Positions 24,174 through 31,913 of a DNA stretch of 38,554 nt are shown here, in pieces. The DNA is from Cellulophaga sp. BC115SP (GTDB taxonomy: Bacteria > Bacteroidota > Bacteroidia > Cytophagales > Spirosomataceae). The position numbers and the translations under genes are program-made. The notes under the pieces are model-generated. The model saw only the letters and a list, made by a program, of their open reading frames with translations, was not told the origin of the DNA and searched no databases. Within the stretch, counting starts at the first letter, position 1, and every line of letters begins with the position of its first letter. The stretch is from positions 1-38,554 of the forward strand of contig NZ_JAAALB010000052.1 of assembly GCF_009905545.1 (NCBI RefSeq). The letters run 5' to 3'.

Positions 24174-25085
24174 ATGGCTGCAGCAGAGTATTTAGGTATT
24201 GACATTGGAGGAACGAACGTAAAAATGGGTATCGTTAACTCTGAAACTGGTCAAATTTCAAATTTTTACAGTCATGATACTGTTAGCTGGCGCAAATCAG
24301 GTCATTTCGAAGACCGCCTTGCCGAGGCTATTGCCCTTCAATTACTTGACCACAAGCATATCAAGAAGGTAGGTATTGGTTTGCCAGGTATGATTGACTC
24401 TACTCGTCGTACTCCAATCGAGATTACGGCTATTCCTGAGCTTGACCGTGTACCATTGGTTGACTTGCTTGAGAAAAAATTTGTAGGAGTAAATTTCTAT
24501 CTTGAAAACGATGCCAATGCAGCAGCATTAGGTGAGTTTTATTTTGGTGAAGAACGTATCGACGAAAGCTATATCTTTATCACTTTAGGAACGGGTGTTG
24601 GTGGCGCTGCTATCATCGGTAAAAAAGTATTTACAGGTGGTCGTGGTAATGCGATGGAACCAGGGCATACACCATCTGCTAATGGTAAAGTTTTAGAGCG
24701 TAACATCGGTAAAAATGAATTGTTGGATTTGGCTAACAATATGAGAAAAGAATACACTGGCGAAACACAATTGCCAGATGATGGTTCTATCTCTACAACG
24801 GGTTTAGTAGCAGCTGCAGCCGACAATGACAAACTTGCTTTACAAGTATTTGAAAGAGTAGGAGAGTTGTTAGGCGAAAACCTTTGTCATTTAGTTGCCA
24901 TTCTTGACATCAATTTGATTTTGATTGGTGGTGGTCTTTCAGCATCATTTGACTACATCTTGCCAAGCATGAAACGCAAGCTAAATCAGTGGTTGACAAA
25001 GTACCATGCAAGCGATTTAACAATCAAGCGTGCTACCTTGGGTAACGACGCAGGTTTGTTAGGAGCAGCTTCATTGTGCTTCTAG
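24174..25085 (+). CDS. ROK-family sugar kinase lacking the zinc motif
   Basis: ATP- or polyphosphate-dependent sugar kinase of 303 residues, glucokinase-like. It has phosphate 1 motif LGIDIGGTNVKMGIV (7-21), GIGLPGMID, sugar-contact ENDANAAALGE with its catalytic Asp, phosphate 2 motif ITLGTGVGGAAI, and EPGH, where ROK enzymes place a Glu and His around the sugar. The usual CxCGxxGCxE zinc motif that follows EPGH is absent. Instead the sequence reads TPSANGKVLERNIGKNELL. Polyphosphate glucokinases also lack it, so a glucokinase or polyphosphate glucokinase role is the best guess. It is a single gene upstream of acpP. Confidence 0.87.
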   Translation: MAAAEYLGIDIGGTNVKMGIVNSETGQISNFYSHDTVSWRKSGHFEDRLAEAIALQLLDHKHIKKVGIGLPGMIDSTRRTPIEITAIPELDRVPLVDLLEKKFVGVNFYLENDANAAALGEFYFGEERIDESYIFITLGTGVGGAAIIGKKVFTGGRGNAMEPGHTPSANGKVLERNIGKNELLDLANNMRKEYTGETQLPDDGSISTTGLVAAAADNDKLALQVFERVGELLGENLCHLVAILDINLILIGGGLSASFDYILPSMKRKLNQWLTKYHASDLTIKRATLGNDAGLLGAASLCF

Positions 25086-25264
25086 TACAAAAAATTAACT
25101 ATAAGCAAGCCTCGAAGAATAGCAAAAAACGTCTAAATTTGTGGGCTAAATATAAAATTCCCTTAAAAATGGGTTTGGAAAACGAGCGAGTAAAAGAATT
25201 ATTTTATTCTTTCTAAGAAAAGTTTAAAAGATTCTAAGATTAAGAATATCTGTTAGAAATATTT

Positions 25265-25296
25265 TTTGACAATCTAATTTTTAATCATCATCTTTG
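25265..25296 (+). promoter_or_regulatory. Promoter of acpP
   Basis: TTTG at 25265-25268, a 20-base spacer and CATCTTTG at 25289-25296, 32 bases before the ATG. This fits the -33/-7 layout of Bacteroidota promoters with one mismatch in the first base of the -7 box, as in the SRP RNA promoter. Confidence 0.55.
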
Positions 25297-25328
25297 CACC
25301 GTTTTTCTAACCAAAAATCGTTCTAAAA

Positions 25329-25565
25329 ATGGCAGAAATTGCAGAAAAAGTAAAAGGCATTATCGTCGAGAAATTAGGCGTTGACGCAGCAGAAGTAACT
25401 CCAGAAGCTTCATTCACAAACGATTTGGGTGCTGACTCTTTGGATACAGTAGAATTGATTATGGAATTCGAAAAAGAATTCAACGTAACAATTCCAGATG
25501 ACCAAGCTGAAAACATCCAAACAGTTGGTCACGCTATTGCATATCTTGAAGAACATGCTAAGTAA
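25329..25565 (+). CDS. acpP: Acyl carrier protein
   Basis: Acidic carrier protein of 78 residues for type II fatty acid synthesis. Ser37 in [10 protein letters not shown] is the 4'-phosphopantetheine attachment site. The four-helix layout is complete and the length is standard. It is followed by its own terminator and, 321 bases on, by fabF, the usual partner in bacteria. It has a strong promoter of its own. Confidence 0.97.
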   Translation: MAEIAEKVKGIIVEKLGVDAAEVTPEASFTNDLGADSLDTVELIMEFEKEFNVTIPDDQAENIQTVGHAIAYLEEHAK

Positions 25566-25579
25566 TTGACTTTTCAGTA

Positions 25580-25638
25580 TGTGCTAATTTGAGAGTGGTT
25601 TGGTGGCTTTGCCGCAAATCATTGTTCAGATTAGCACA
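25580..25638 (+). terminator. Intrinsic terminator of acpP
   Basis: Outer arms TGTGCTAAT (25580-25588) and ATTAGCACA (25630-25638) close over a partly paired inner part (TTTGGTGGC against GCCGCAAA). Six T follow immediately. Confidence 0.75.
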
Positions 25639-25752
25639 TTTTTTATTTGAAAGGCGTAATTAAGTGCCATCTCCAAACCTTTTATCAACAAGTCGTCTGC
25701 GAGATTTTATAACTTAATTCATATATTTCTTCATTTGATTTATAAAATCATC

Positions 25753-25760
25753 TATATTTG
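25753..25760 (+). promoter_or_regulatory. Probable -7 box for fabF
   Basis: TATATTTG, a full TAnnTTTG match 126 bases before the fabF ATG. A TTTG at 25734-25737 leaves a 15-base spacer, shorter than usual. It lies after the acpP terminator, suggesting separate control. The rest of the 321-base gap holds nothing else recognised. Confidence 0.4.
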
Positions 25761-25886
25761 AAATTCGAGTGAACAAGGCCACTGAAAATTTATCTCTCTC
25801 AAGATGCTTTTTTCAGGGTGATTTTGCACCAACAGCGCCTAACAATATCTTCACTTTTAATAGAACTTGAAACTCAACTTCGCCAC

Positions 25887-27134
25887 ATGAGCTTTAAACG
25901 AGTAGTAGTTACTGGCATAGGAGCGTTGACTCCTATCGGAAACACAGCACCAGAGTATTGGGAAGGTCTCAAAAATGGTGTTAGTGGTAGTGATTATATC
26001 ACTAAATTTGATGCTGAGAAGTTTCGTACTCGCTTTGCTTGCGAGATTAAAAATTTTGATGTTAACAACTTTATTCCACGTCAAGAAGCACGTAAAATGG
26101 ATGCTTTTGCTCAGTATGCAATTGTCGCATCTGACGAAGCCATCAAAGATTCGGGCTTAGACTTAGAAAAAGTTGATAAAAATAAAATTGGAGTTATTTG
26201 GGGCTCTGGTATTGGTGGTCTTCGCACTTTTGAAGATGAATGCTTCAATTTTGCGAAAGGTGACGGTACGCCAAAGTTTAACCCATTCTTCATTCCTAAA
26301 ATGATTGCTGACTCTGCTTCAGGAGTTATCTCTATTCGTCATGGTTTCCGTGGTGTAAACTACGTAACTGTTTCGGCTTGTTCGTCAGCAAACAACGCTA
26401 TCATCGATGCTTTCAACTATATCCGTTTGGGTCGTTTGAAAGCTTGCGTAACAGGTGGTTCTGAAGCGCCAGTAACAATTGCATCAGTAGGTGGTTTTAC
26501 TGCTTTACGTGCAATGTCTGAGCGTAATGACGATCCTAAGACTGCTTCTCGTCCTTATGATAAAGACCGTGATGGTTTTGTTGTAGGTGAGGGCTCTGGA
26601 GCATTGATTTTGGAAGAATATGAGCACGCTGTTGCTCGTGGTGCCAAAATCTACGCTGAAATGATTGGTGGAGGTTTCTCTTCAGATGCTTACCACATCA
26701 CAGCTCCACATCCAGAAGGTTATGGTGCTTTGTTGTCTATGCAAGACGCTTTAGACGATGCTAAGATCAAGCCAGAAGAAGTTGATTACATCAATACGCA
26801 TGGTACATCAACTCCACTTGGCGACCCTCAAGAATTGAAAGCTATTGTAGAATTATTTGGCGAGCACGCCTATAACTTGAACATTAGCTCAACTAAGTCA
26901 ATGACTGGTCACTTGTTGGGTGGTGCTGGAGCAGTTGAAGCAGTAGCTTCTATTTTGGCTATGCAGCATCAACTTGTTCCTCCAACGATCAACCACGTTA
27001 CGGAAGACCCAATAGTTGATAATCGTTTGAACCTTACCTTAAACCAAGCTCAATCACGTAAGATTGATGTGGTTTTGAGTAATGGCTTTGGATTCGGTGG
27101 ACATAATGCCACAGTTATTTTTAGAAAAATCTAA
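25887..27134 (+). CDS. fabF: 3-oxoacyl-[acyl-carrier-protein] synthase II
   Basis: Condensing enzyme of 415 residues that elongates acyl-ACP with malonyl-ACP. The catalytic triad is Cys165 in TVSACSSAN, His305 in INTHGTSTPLGD and His342 in KSMTGHLLGGAG. The C-terminal GFGFGGHNATVIF is typical. I chose the ATG at 25887 (MSFKRVVVTGIGALTPIG). The open frame extends back to a GTG at 25818, but the 23 extra residues are not family-like. It stands between acpP and rnc as in many Bacteroidota, with a hairpin before rnc. Confidence 0.97.
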   Translation: MSFKRVVVTGIGALTPIGNTAPEYWEGLKNGVSGSDYITKFDAEKFRTRFACEIKNFDVNNFIPRQEARKMDAFAQYAIVASDEAIKDSGLDLEKVDKNKIGVIWGSGIGGLRTFEDECFNFAKGDGTPKFNPFFIPKMIADSASGVISIRHGFRGVNYVTVSACSSANNAIIDAFNYIRLGRLKACVTGGSEAPVTIASVGGFTALRAMSERNDDPKTASRPYDKDRDGFVVGEGSGALILEEYEHAVARGAKIYAEMIGGGFSSDAYHITAPHPEGYGALLSMQDALDDAKIKPEEVDYINTHGTSTPLGDPQELKAIVELFGEHAYNLNISSTKSMTGHLLGGAGAVEAVASILAMQHQLVPPTINHVTEDPIVDNRLNLTLNQAQSRKIDVVLSNGFGFGGHNATVIFRKI

Positions 27135-27145
27135 TCTGAATAATA

Positions 27146-27198
27146 TTGCAAACTTTCGTTGTGAGGTTCTTGCTTAATAATACAACGAAAGTTTGCAA
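27146..27198 (+). terminator. Hairpin between fabF and rnc
   Basis: Perfect 17-base arms (27146-27162 and 27182-27198, core CAAACTTTCGTTGT) with a 19-base loop. It starts 12 bases after the fabF stop and ends 21 bases before the rnc ATG. The following GTTTGATTTTG is only moderately T-rich, so it may be an incomplete terminator or a processing site rather than a full stop. Confidence 0.6.
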
Positions 27199-27219
27199 GT
27201 TTGATTTTGTTTCGAATAT

Positions 27220-27951
27220 ATGTTGTCACCCATTTTAGAATTCTTTTCCAGCGACCCGAAAGACAAAAAGCTGAAGAAAGCTGTAGAACATATCATTGGT
27301 CAGAAGCCTTCCAATATTATGCTGTACAGATTGGCATTTATGCACTCATCAGTGTCGAAGGAAACGGTGGCAAAGGGATACAAAGAATCTAACGAACGCC
27401 TCGAATTTTTGGGAGACTCGGTTCTAGGGATGATAACAGCAGAATACCTCTTCAAAAAATTCCCATTCAAAGACGAGGGTTTTTTGACAGAAATTCGTTC
27501 TAGAATGGTAAGCCGCGAATCCTTAAATGGAGTAGCTCGTAAGATTGGTTTGGATAAACTTGTTGAATACGATGGAAATCGTCGCACAGTTTTGGCTCGT
27601 ACATCGATGTATGGCGATGCGCTCGAAGCCTTAATTGGTGCGATTTATCTCGATAAAGGTTTTCAATTTACTAGAAAGTTTATTGTAAAATCTATTCTTA
27701 CCCAGCATTTTGATATCGATACTGTTGTGTCAAATAACCCTAATTTCAAGTCTCTTGTGATTGAATGGGCACAGCGTGAAGGTAAGCAAATTAGATTTGA
27801 TATTTCTGAAGAAGGTGCTAAGCATAATAAGGAATTTACCGCTACAATTTATGTTGACGATGATTCTTTTGCAGTAGGTCAGGGATATTCAAAGAAAAAG
27901 GCAGAACAAACTGCCGCTATGAAGGCTTGTGAAAAACTAGAAATTAGTTAA
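27220..27951 (+). CDS. rnc: Ribonuclease III
   Basis: Double-strand-specific endoribonuclease of 243 residues for rRNA and mRNA processing. The signature NERLEFLGDSVLG (58-70) carries catalytic residues Glu62 and Asp66. YGDALEALIGAIYLDKGF (131-148) supplies Asp133 and Glu136. A double-stranded RNA binding domain fills about 170-242 (FKSLVIEWAQREGK ... GYSKKKAEQTAAMKACEKL). The length is standard. It is downstream of fabF, from which it is separated by a hairpin, and is followed by a strong terminator. Confidence 0.96.
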   Translation: MLSPILEFFSSDPKDKKLKKAVEHIIGQKPSNIMLYRLAFMHSSVSKETVAKGYKESNERLEFLGDSVLGMITAEYLFKKFPFKDEGFLTEIRSRMVSRESLNGVARKIGLDKLVEYDGNRRTVLARTSMYGDALEALIGAIYLDKGFQFTRKFIVKSILTQHFDIDTVVSNNPNFKSLVIEWAQREGKQIRFDISEEGAKHNKEFTATIYVDDDSFAVGQGYSKKKAEQTAAMKACEKLEIS

Positions 27952-27967
27952 TAAACCCAAGGGTTCT

Positions 27968-28011
27968 CAAAAACGGCCTAAGCACGAATTTTCCTGCTTA
28001 GGCCGTTTTTG
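27968..28011. terminator. Strong intrinsic terminator of rnc
   Basis: Perfect 17-base arms (27968-27984 and 27995-28011) with GC core ACGGCCTAAGCA and a ten-base loop, flanked by A5 and T5. It lies 17 bases after the rnc stop. Confidence 0.85.
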
Positions 28012-28305
28012 TCATACCAGACTTCATCTATTAGTGAGATTTTCTGCCAACTGCGTAATTTGCCAATATTCGAAGAATACAATTTTTGATTTTCTTGCTG
28101 AATGAAAATCTGAGAAAACCATAATTTGAAAAGTTTCTCAGTGATTAGCATGGATTTATTTTTTTTATTCATTCATCAGAATAATCTTTGGTGTAATATT
28201 TGCGTTCTTAGTGTTAGTTAAAATACTTTTCACGGGAAGATTTCTTTTTTATCCTTTTACTTTCGTACATTCATAACCAGAAGTTTCAACCCAAACCATA
28301 AAAAT
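28012..28305. other. Intergenic region without a gene
   Basis: AT-rich. A minus-strand open frame of 64 codons reaches into the rnc terminator and was not accepted. A TACTTTCG box at 28258-28265 on the plus strand, one base off TAnnTTTG, lies 40 bases before the next gene. Confidence 0.4.
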
Positions 28306-29466
28306 ATGAAGTTAGACTTTCAGGCAATAGAACGATACGCTAAACAGTATGCTGCCAAAGTTTGTGACGACTTTTTTAATAGAAATAATACAATTTCAGG
28401 CCAACAAATTATGAAACTGAGCAACGTTGCTCAGGTGAATACATTTGTGATTGGAGACTTGTACGAAACTTGGAAATCTAACACAGAATCTTTCAAAAGC
28501 CCTTATTTTAACTTTGAGAATGAAGAGGTAAAGGCGGCTTTACAAGCTTATATGAACACGGTGTCTCATCATATTTCGGTAGATAGAGAGCACTTTGAGC
28601 CGTTGTTGGTCAATGCCGTAAAAAATACCATTGGTCTGTTATTAGATCCAAGCAAGTATTTTGACGACTTTGTTCGTGAGTCACCAGAGTTTACCCTAAC
28701 AAAAGACCGTATAATAACCTTGGCAAAGTACACCAAAATTAATAGTGTGTTTGCTAAAGGATTGAAAGATAAAATAGCTGACGAAAACCAAGTGTACGTA
28801 ACTACGGCATTGGGTTGGTTAAATGAGCTAGCGAATCATCACGATTTCGAAAATCCAGATAAATACTTAGAAATGCTAAATGCCACTTTAGCATTTAAGC
28901 GTGATGACTTTTATAAAAAATCAGCTACAGTAACGGCACCTAGCGCTGCTAGTCCACGATTGACACAGTCGTTTTTTGATGTTGAACACGACGTGGAGGA
29001 TGAGCCTGAGACAATTATTGCGCCAACGGTACCAGAAGAAGAAGACCACGAGCCGCTGCCAACTGTAGCCGCGATTCAAGCACAGATAGACAAAGAAGGT
29101 ACACCTGCGGATATTCGTATTCCATCAAAATTGAACGATGCTTTTACCGATGAATTACCTACTGTAAACGATTTGTTGAGAAAAGAGGTGATTAGTCAGG
29201 GCACACCATTGTCAGATTTGGCATTTAATCGTCAAATTAAAAGTATTGCAGATGCCATTAGTTTAAATCAAAAGTTCATCTTTATTGGTAAGTTATTTGA
29301 AGGGGATGTCAATGCCTATTCTAGAGCAATTGAGGATTTAGATAAATGTACCAGTTATTTGGAAGCAAAAAATATAATGAATAAAGTCTTAGCACCTAAA
29401 TTTAATTGGGTGATGGCCGCCGAAGAGGCTAATGACTTTTTAGAGATAGTAGGGCGTAAGTTCTAA
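28306..29466 (+). CDS. Cytoplasmic protein of unknown function
   Basis: Not recognised. The 386-residue product has no signal peptide or transmembrane segment. The N-terminal half (about 1-215) looks alpha-helical, with an opening YAKQYAAKVCDDFFNRN and a repeated pattern of Leu and charged residues. A low-complexity acidic linker (about 224-255, with VEHDVEDEPE and PEEEDHEPLP) leads to a second helical part (about 275-386) containing DLLRKEVISQGTPLSDLAF, KFIFIGKLFEGDVNAYSRAI and NWVMAAEEANDFLEIVGRKF. The two-part layout with a flexible acidic linker suggests a scaffold or interaction role. It has its own terminator and sits in a separate unit from rnc. Confidence 0.82.
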   Translation: MKLDFQAIERYAKQYAAKVCDDFFNRNNTISGQQIMKLSNVAQVNTFVIGDLYETWKSNTESFKSPYFNFENEEVKAALQAYMNTVSHHISVDREHFEPLLVNAVKNTIGLLLDPSKYFDDFVRESPEFTLTKDRIITLAKYTKINSVFAKGLKDKIADENQVYVTTALGWLNELANHHDFENPDKYLEMLNATLAFKRDDFYKKSATVTAPSAASPRLTQSFFDVEHDVEDEPETIIAPTVPEEEDHEPLPTVAAIQAQIDKEGTPADIRIPSKLNDAFTDELPTVNDLLRKEVISQGTPLSDLAFNRQIKSIADAISLNQKFIFIGKLFEGDVNAYSRAIEDLDKCTSYLEAKNIMNKVLAPKFNWVMAAEEANDFLEIVGRKF

Positions 29467-29473
29467 ATTTTGT

Positions 29474-29502
29474 AAAAGCGAGATGATTCTCGCTTTTTTT
29501 TT
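29474..29502 (+). terminator. Intrinsic terminator
   Basis: Ten-base arms AAAAGCGAGA (29474-29483) and TCTCGCTTTT (29488-29497) with a TGAT loop, then five more T. It starts seven bases after the stop of the unknown gene. Confidence 0.85.
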
Positions 29503-29513
29503 GAGTAAAATAG

Positions 29514-29521
29514 TATATTTG
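29514..29521 (+). promoter_or_regulatory. Probable -7 box for the helix-hairpin-helix gene
   Basis: TATATTTG, a full TAnnTTTG match 57 bases before the ATG at 29579, right after the preceding terminator. Confidence 0.35.
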
Positions 29522-29543
29522 TTTCAGAAAACTACTCCTAAAT

Positions 29544-29559
29544 GAGTTCTTCAGAACTC
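29544..29559 (+). promoter_or_regulatory. Short palindrome in the leader
   Basis: GAGTTCT TC AGAACTC, a perfect seven-base inverted repeat between the -7 box and the ATG at 29579. It is a candidate operator or leader hairpin. Confidence 0.3.
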
Positions 29560-29578
29560 TATAAACTGAGTCTACACC

Positions 29579-31600
29579 ATGAAACAAGTAATATTATTGC
29601 TCATTTTAGGCATTATTGTGCCTAATCTACAAGCACAAGTACCTAACGAAGATATTTTGGGTACTTCAGCCGAAGGAGTTTCTGAGGAAACCTTTGAAAA
29701 TTGGCTTCAAATACAATCCAATCCTATCGATATCAATCGTGTTGATTATGAGTCTCTGTCGGGGCTTGGTATCTTATCAACTATCCAATTAAAGGCATTT
29801 TTTGATTACCGAAAATCCTTCGGTCCTTTTGTTTCTATCTATGAATTGCAATCAATACCAGCGTTTAACCTCGATGTGCTGAAAAAACTAGCTCCATTTA
29901 TAACATGTGGTCAGGAAATCAATTCGCTTGGACGAGATTTGAAATTAGCTAAAAGCTGGCTTTTGCTACGTTTTAGTCAAACTTTGGAGGAAAAGAAGGG
30001 TTTCAGCTTGCCCACCAAGACTTCTACCGTTCGCTATGCCAATAGCCCAGTCAAAAGTTTACTCCGATACAAATATGCCAATCCTAAAAATTTAAGCATT
30101 GGTTTTACCATTGAAAAAGACGAAGGAGAAAATAATTGGACAGATTTTACCTCTTTTCATTTACAAATACAAAATAAAGGTATCCTGAAAAATCTCATCA
30201 TAGGAGATTATCAGCTCCAAATGGGACAGGGACTAGCCACAGGTGGTGGGTTTAGTTTAGGAAAAAGTGCCGAAACGATATTGTTTACCCGTAAGCCTAC
30301 CTTGGGAGGGCGTCCATATACATCCACGCTTGAATCAGGTTTTTTTAGGGGAGTTCTCGCTAATTTTCAATGGCGAAAATGGCAAGGGCTAGGCTTTATT
30401 TCTCATGTGTCGAGAGATGCTAATCAATTAGAGCCCGACTCGCTTGGGGTGGTTAGTGTATCTTCACTTCAAACCTCTGGTTTTCATAGAACTACTTCGG
30501 AGATAGCAGATAAAAATGCTTTACTTGAAACAAACCTAGGAGGAGGCATTAGCTATCAATCTGAGTTTTCACGAATAGGCATGATGCTCCAATATACCAA
30601 TTTTGATAAGCCAATATTAAAGGCCAATAAAACGTATAATCAATATGAGTTCGCTGGAGTACAAAATATTTTAATGAGTTTTTACTACAATTATACTCTA
30701 TCATTTGCTCAAGTTTTTGGTGAAATAACTCGCTCAAATAGTGGAGGATATGGTGCAGTATTAGGTGCGATTGGTAGCCTTAATCGTCGTTGGGATATGT
30801 CACTGCTATTTCGAAAGTTTACACCTGATTTTCACTCTTTTTATGGTAATGCTTTTTCTGAAAATACTCGAAATATTAATGAAACGGGCATTTATTGGGG
30901 TATAAAGTTTATGCCTAGCCGTCGTTGGCAATGGACTGCTTATGTTGATTATTTCTATTTTCCATGGTACAAATATTTAGTAGATAAGCCTCAAACACAG
31001 GGCTTTGAGACGTTGCTAAAGCTGAATTATCAACCTTCCAAAGTATCAAGAATTTCGGGACAATTAAGGCTGGAAAACAAAGAAGAAAATTTCAGTTGGA
31101 AAGAAAGTTATCTCGAAAATAACAAAACTAAAACTCGAACGATTACTGAAGTAACCCCTCGCTATCGTTGGACTTTTAACAGCTATTACTCCAATAAGTT
31201 GACCAGTAATATCTCGATTCAATCTAGGATTTCGGGAAGTGCTTTTAAGTTTAAACAACAAAATGCAACCTATGGTTGGGCTATATCGCAAGACGCCAAA
31301 TGGAGTAAAGGGGCTTGGTCTCTGGCAGCACGAATAGCTTATTTCTCTACTCAGGATTACGATAATCGGCAATATACCTATGAGCAAGATGTGCAATATG
31401 CTTTTTCTTTTCCTGCCTATTATGGACGAGGTTGGCGCTATTATAGTGTTTTGTCGTATGATATAAATAAAAACCTAACATTTTGGCTAAGATGGGCAAG
31501 AACTGACTATATTAACCAAGAAACCGTCGGAAGTGGTCTTGATGAGATACCCGTTCCACATCGAAGTGATGTGAAAGCGCAAATAAGGTGGGTGTTTTAG
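29579..31600 (+). CDS. Exported helix-hairpin-helix / outer-membrane beta-barrel protein
   Basis: Protein of 673 residues, probably in the outer membrane. The signal peptide is residues 1-20 (hydrophobic ILLLILGIIVP, ending LQA-Q). Residues about 45-110 form a ComEA-like helix-hairpin-helix region: PIDINRVDYESLSGLGILS, FFDYRKSFGPFVSIYELQSI. The rest is aromatic-rich alternating sequence typical of a beta-barrel, with many Trp/Tyr girdles (RRWQWTAYVDYFYFPWYKYL) and a C-terminal strand ending IRWVF, an outer-membrane insertion type signal. HhH domains usually bind DNA, so the combination suggests DNA handling at the surface, or a structural reuse of the domain. Function is unknown. Confidence 0.85.
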   Translation: MKQVILLLILGIIVPNLQAQVPNEDILGTSAEGVSEETFENWLQIQSNPIDINRVDYESLSGLGILSTIQLKAFFDYRKSFGPFVSIYELQSIPAFNLDVLKKLAPFITCGQEINSLGRDLKLAKSWLLLRFSQTLEEKKGFSLPTKTSTVRYANSPVKSLLRYKYANPKNLSIGFTIEKDEGENNWTDFTSFHLQIQNKGILKNLIIGDYQLQMGQGLATGGGFSLGKSAETILFTRKPTLGGRPYTSTLESGFFRGVLANFQWRKWQGLGFISHVSRDANQLEPDSLGVVSVSSLQTSGFHRTTSEIADKNALLETNLGGGISYQSEFSRIGMMLQYTNFDKPILKANKTYNQYEFAGVQNILMSFYYNYTLSFAQVFGEITRSNSGGYGAVLGAIGSLNRRWDMSLLFRKFTPDFHSFYGNAFSENTRNINETGIYWGIKFMPSRRWQWTAYVDYFYFPWYKYLVDKPQTQGFETLLKLNYQPSKVSRISGQLRLENKEENFSWKESYLENNKTKTRTITEVTPRYRWTFNSYYSNKLTSNISIQSRISGSAFKFKQQNATYGWAISQDAKWSKGAWSLAARIAYFSTQDYDNRQYTYEQDVQYAFSFPAYYGRGWRYYSVLSYDINKNLTFWLRWARTDYINQETVGSGLDEIPVPHRSDVKAQIRWVF

Positions 31601-31913
31601 TAATTTGAAGATTTGGAGATGTGGTTTAGCAGTGTACGAAAGATACTAAAAGTTATCAATTTCGGATTTCTGATGTTGGATTTCGGAAGTGTACTCCACT
31701 TTTTACATGATATTTTATAAAAAAATAGAAGAGTTTTATTTTCGAAATCCCAAATAGTTTGAAGTTCTTTTACAATACTAGTCTATCATCATAAATACTT
31801 TCAGGTTATACGTTAAAAAAAGTTAAAAACCTTTTATACAATTAGTATGGGGCAACAATAAACTTTTGCTTGCCGTTACTATCTTTATAGAAACAATCCT
31901 AGAGACGAAAAAT
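31601..31913. other. Intergenic region holding a hairpin element
   Basis: No gene seen in 313 bases. It starts with TAATTTGAAGATTTG (31601-31615), shared with the ribBA terminator region, and contains copy B of the hairpin element (31661-31753). Confidence 0.5.
31661..31753. repeat. About 93-base hairpin element, copy B
   Basis: TTGGATTTCGGAAGTG (31676-31691) pairs loosely with TTCGAAATCCCAA (31741-31753). Its sequence matches the reverse complement of copy A at 8209-8301 at both ends. Confidence 0.6.

Noticed and set aside
25818-25886. N-terminal extension of fabF from a GTG start
   Set aside because: The extra 23 residues do not resemble the family, whereas the ATG at 25887 gives the standard N-terminus.
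27978-28172. 64-codon minus-strand open frame after rnc
   Set aside because: Its 3' part lies inside the rnc terminator hairpin, and it has no recognisable domain or promoter.
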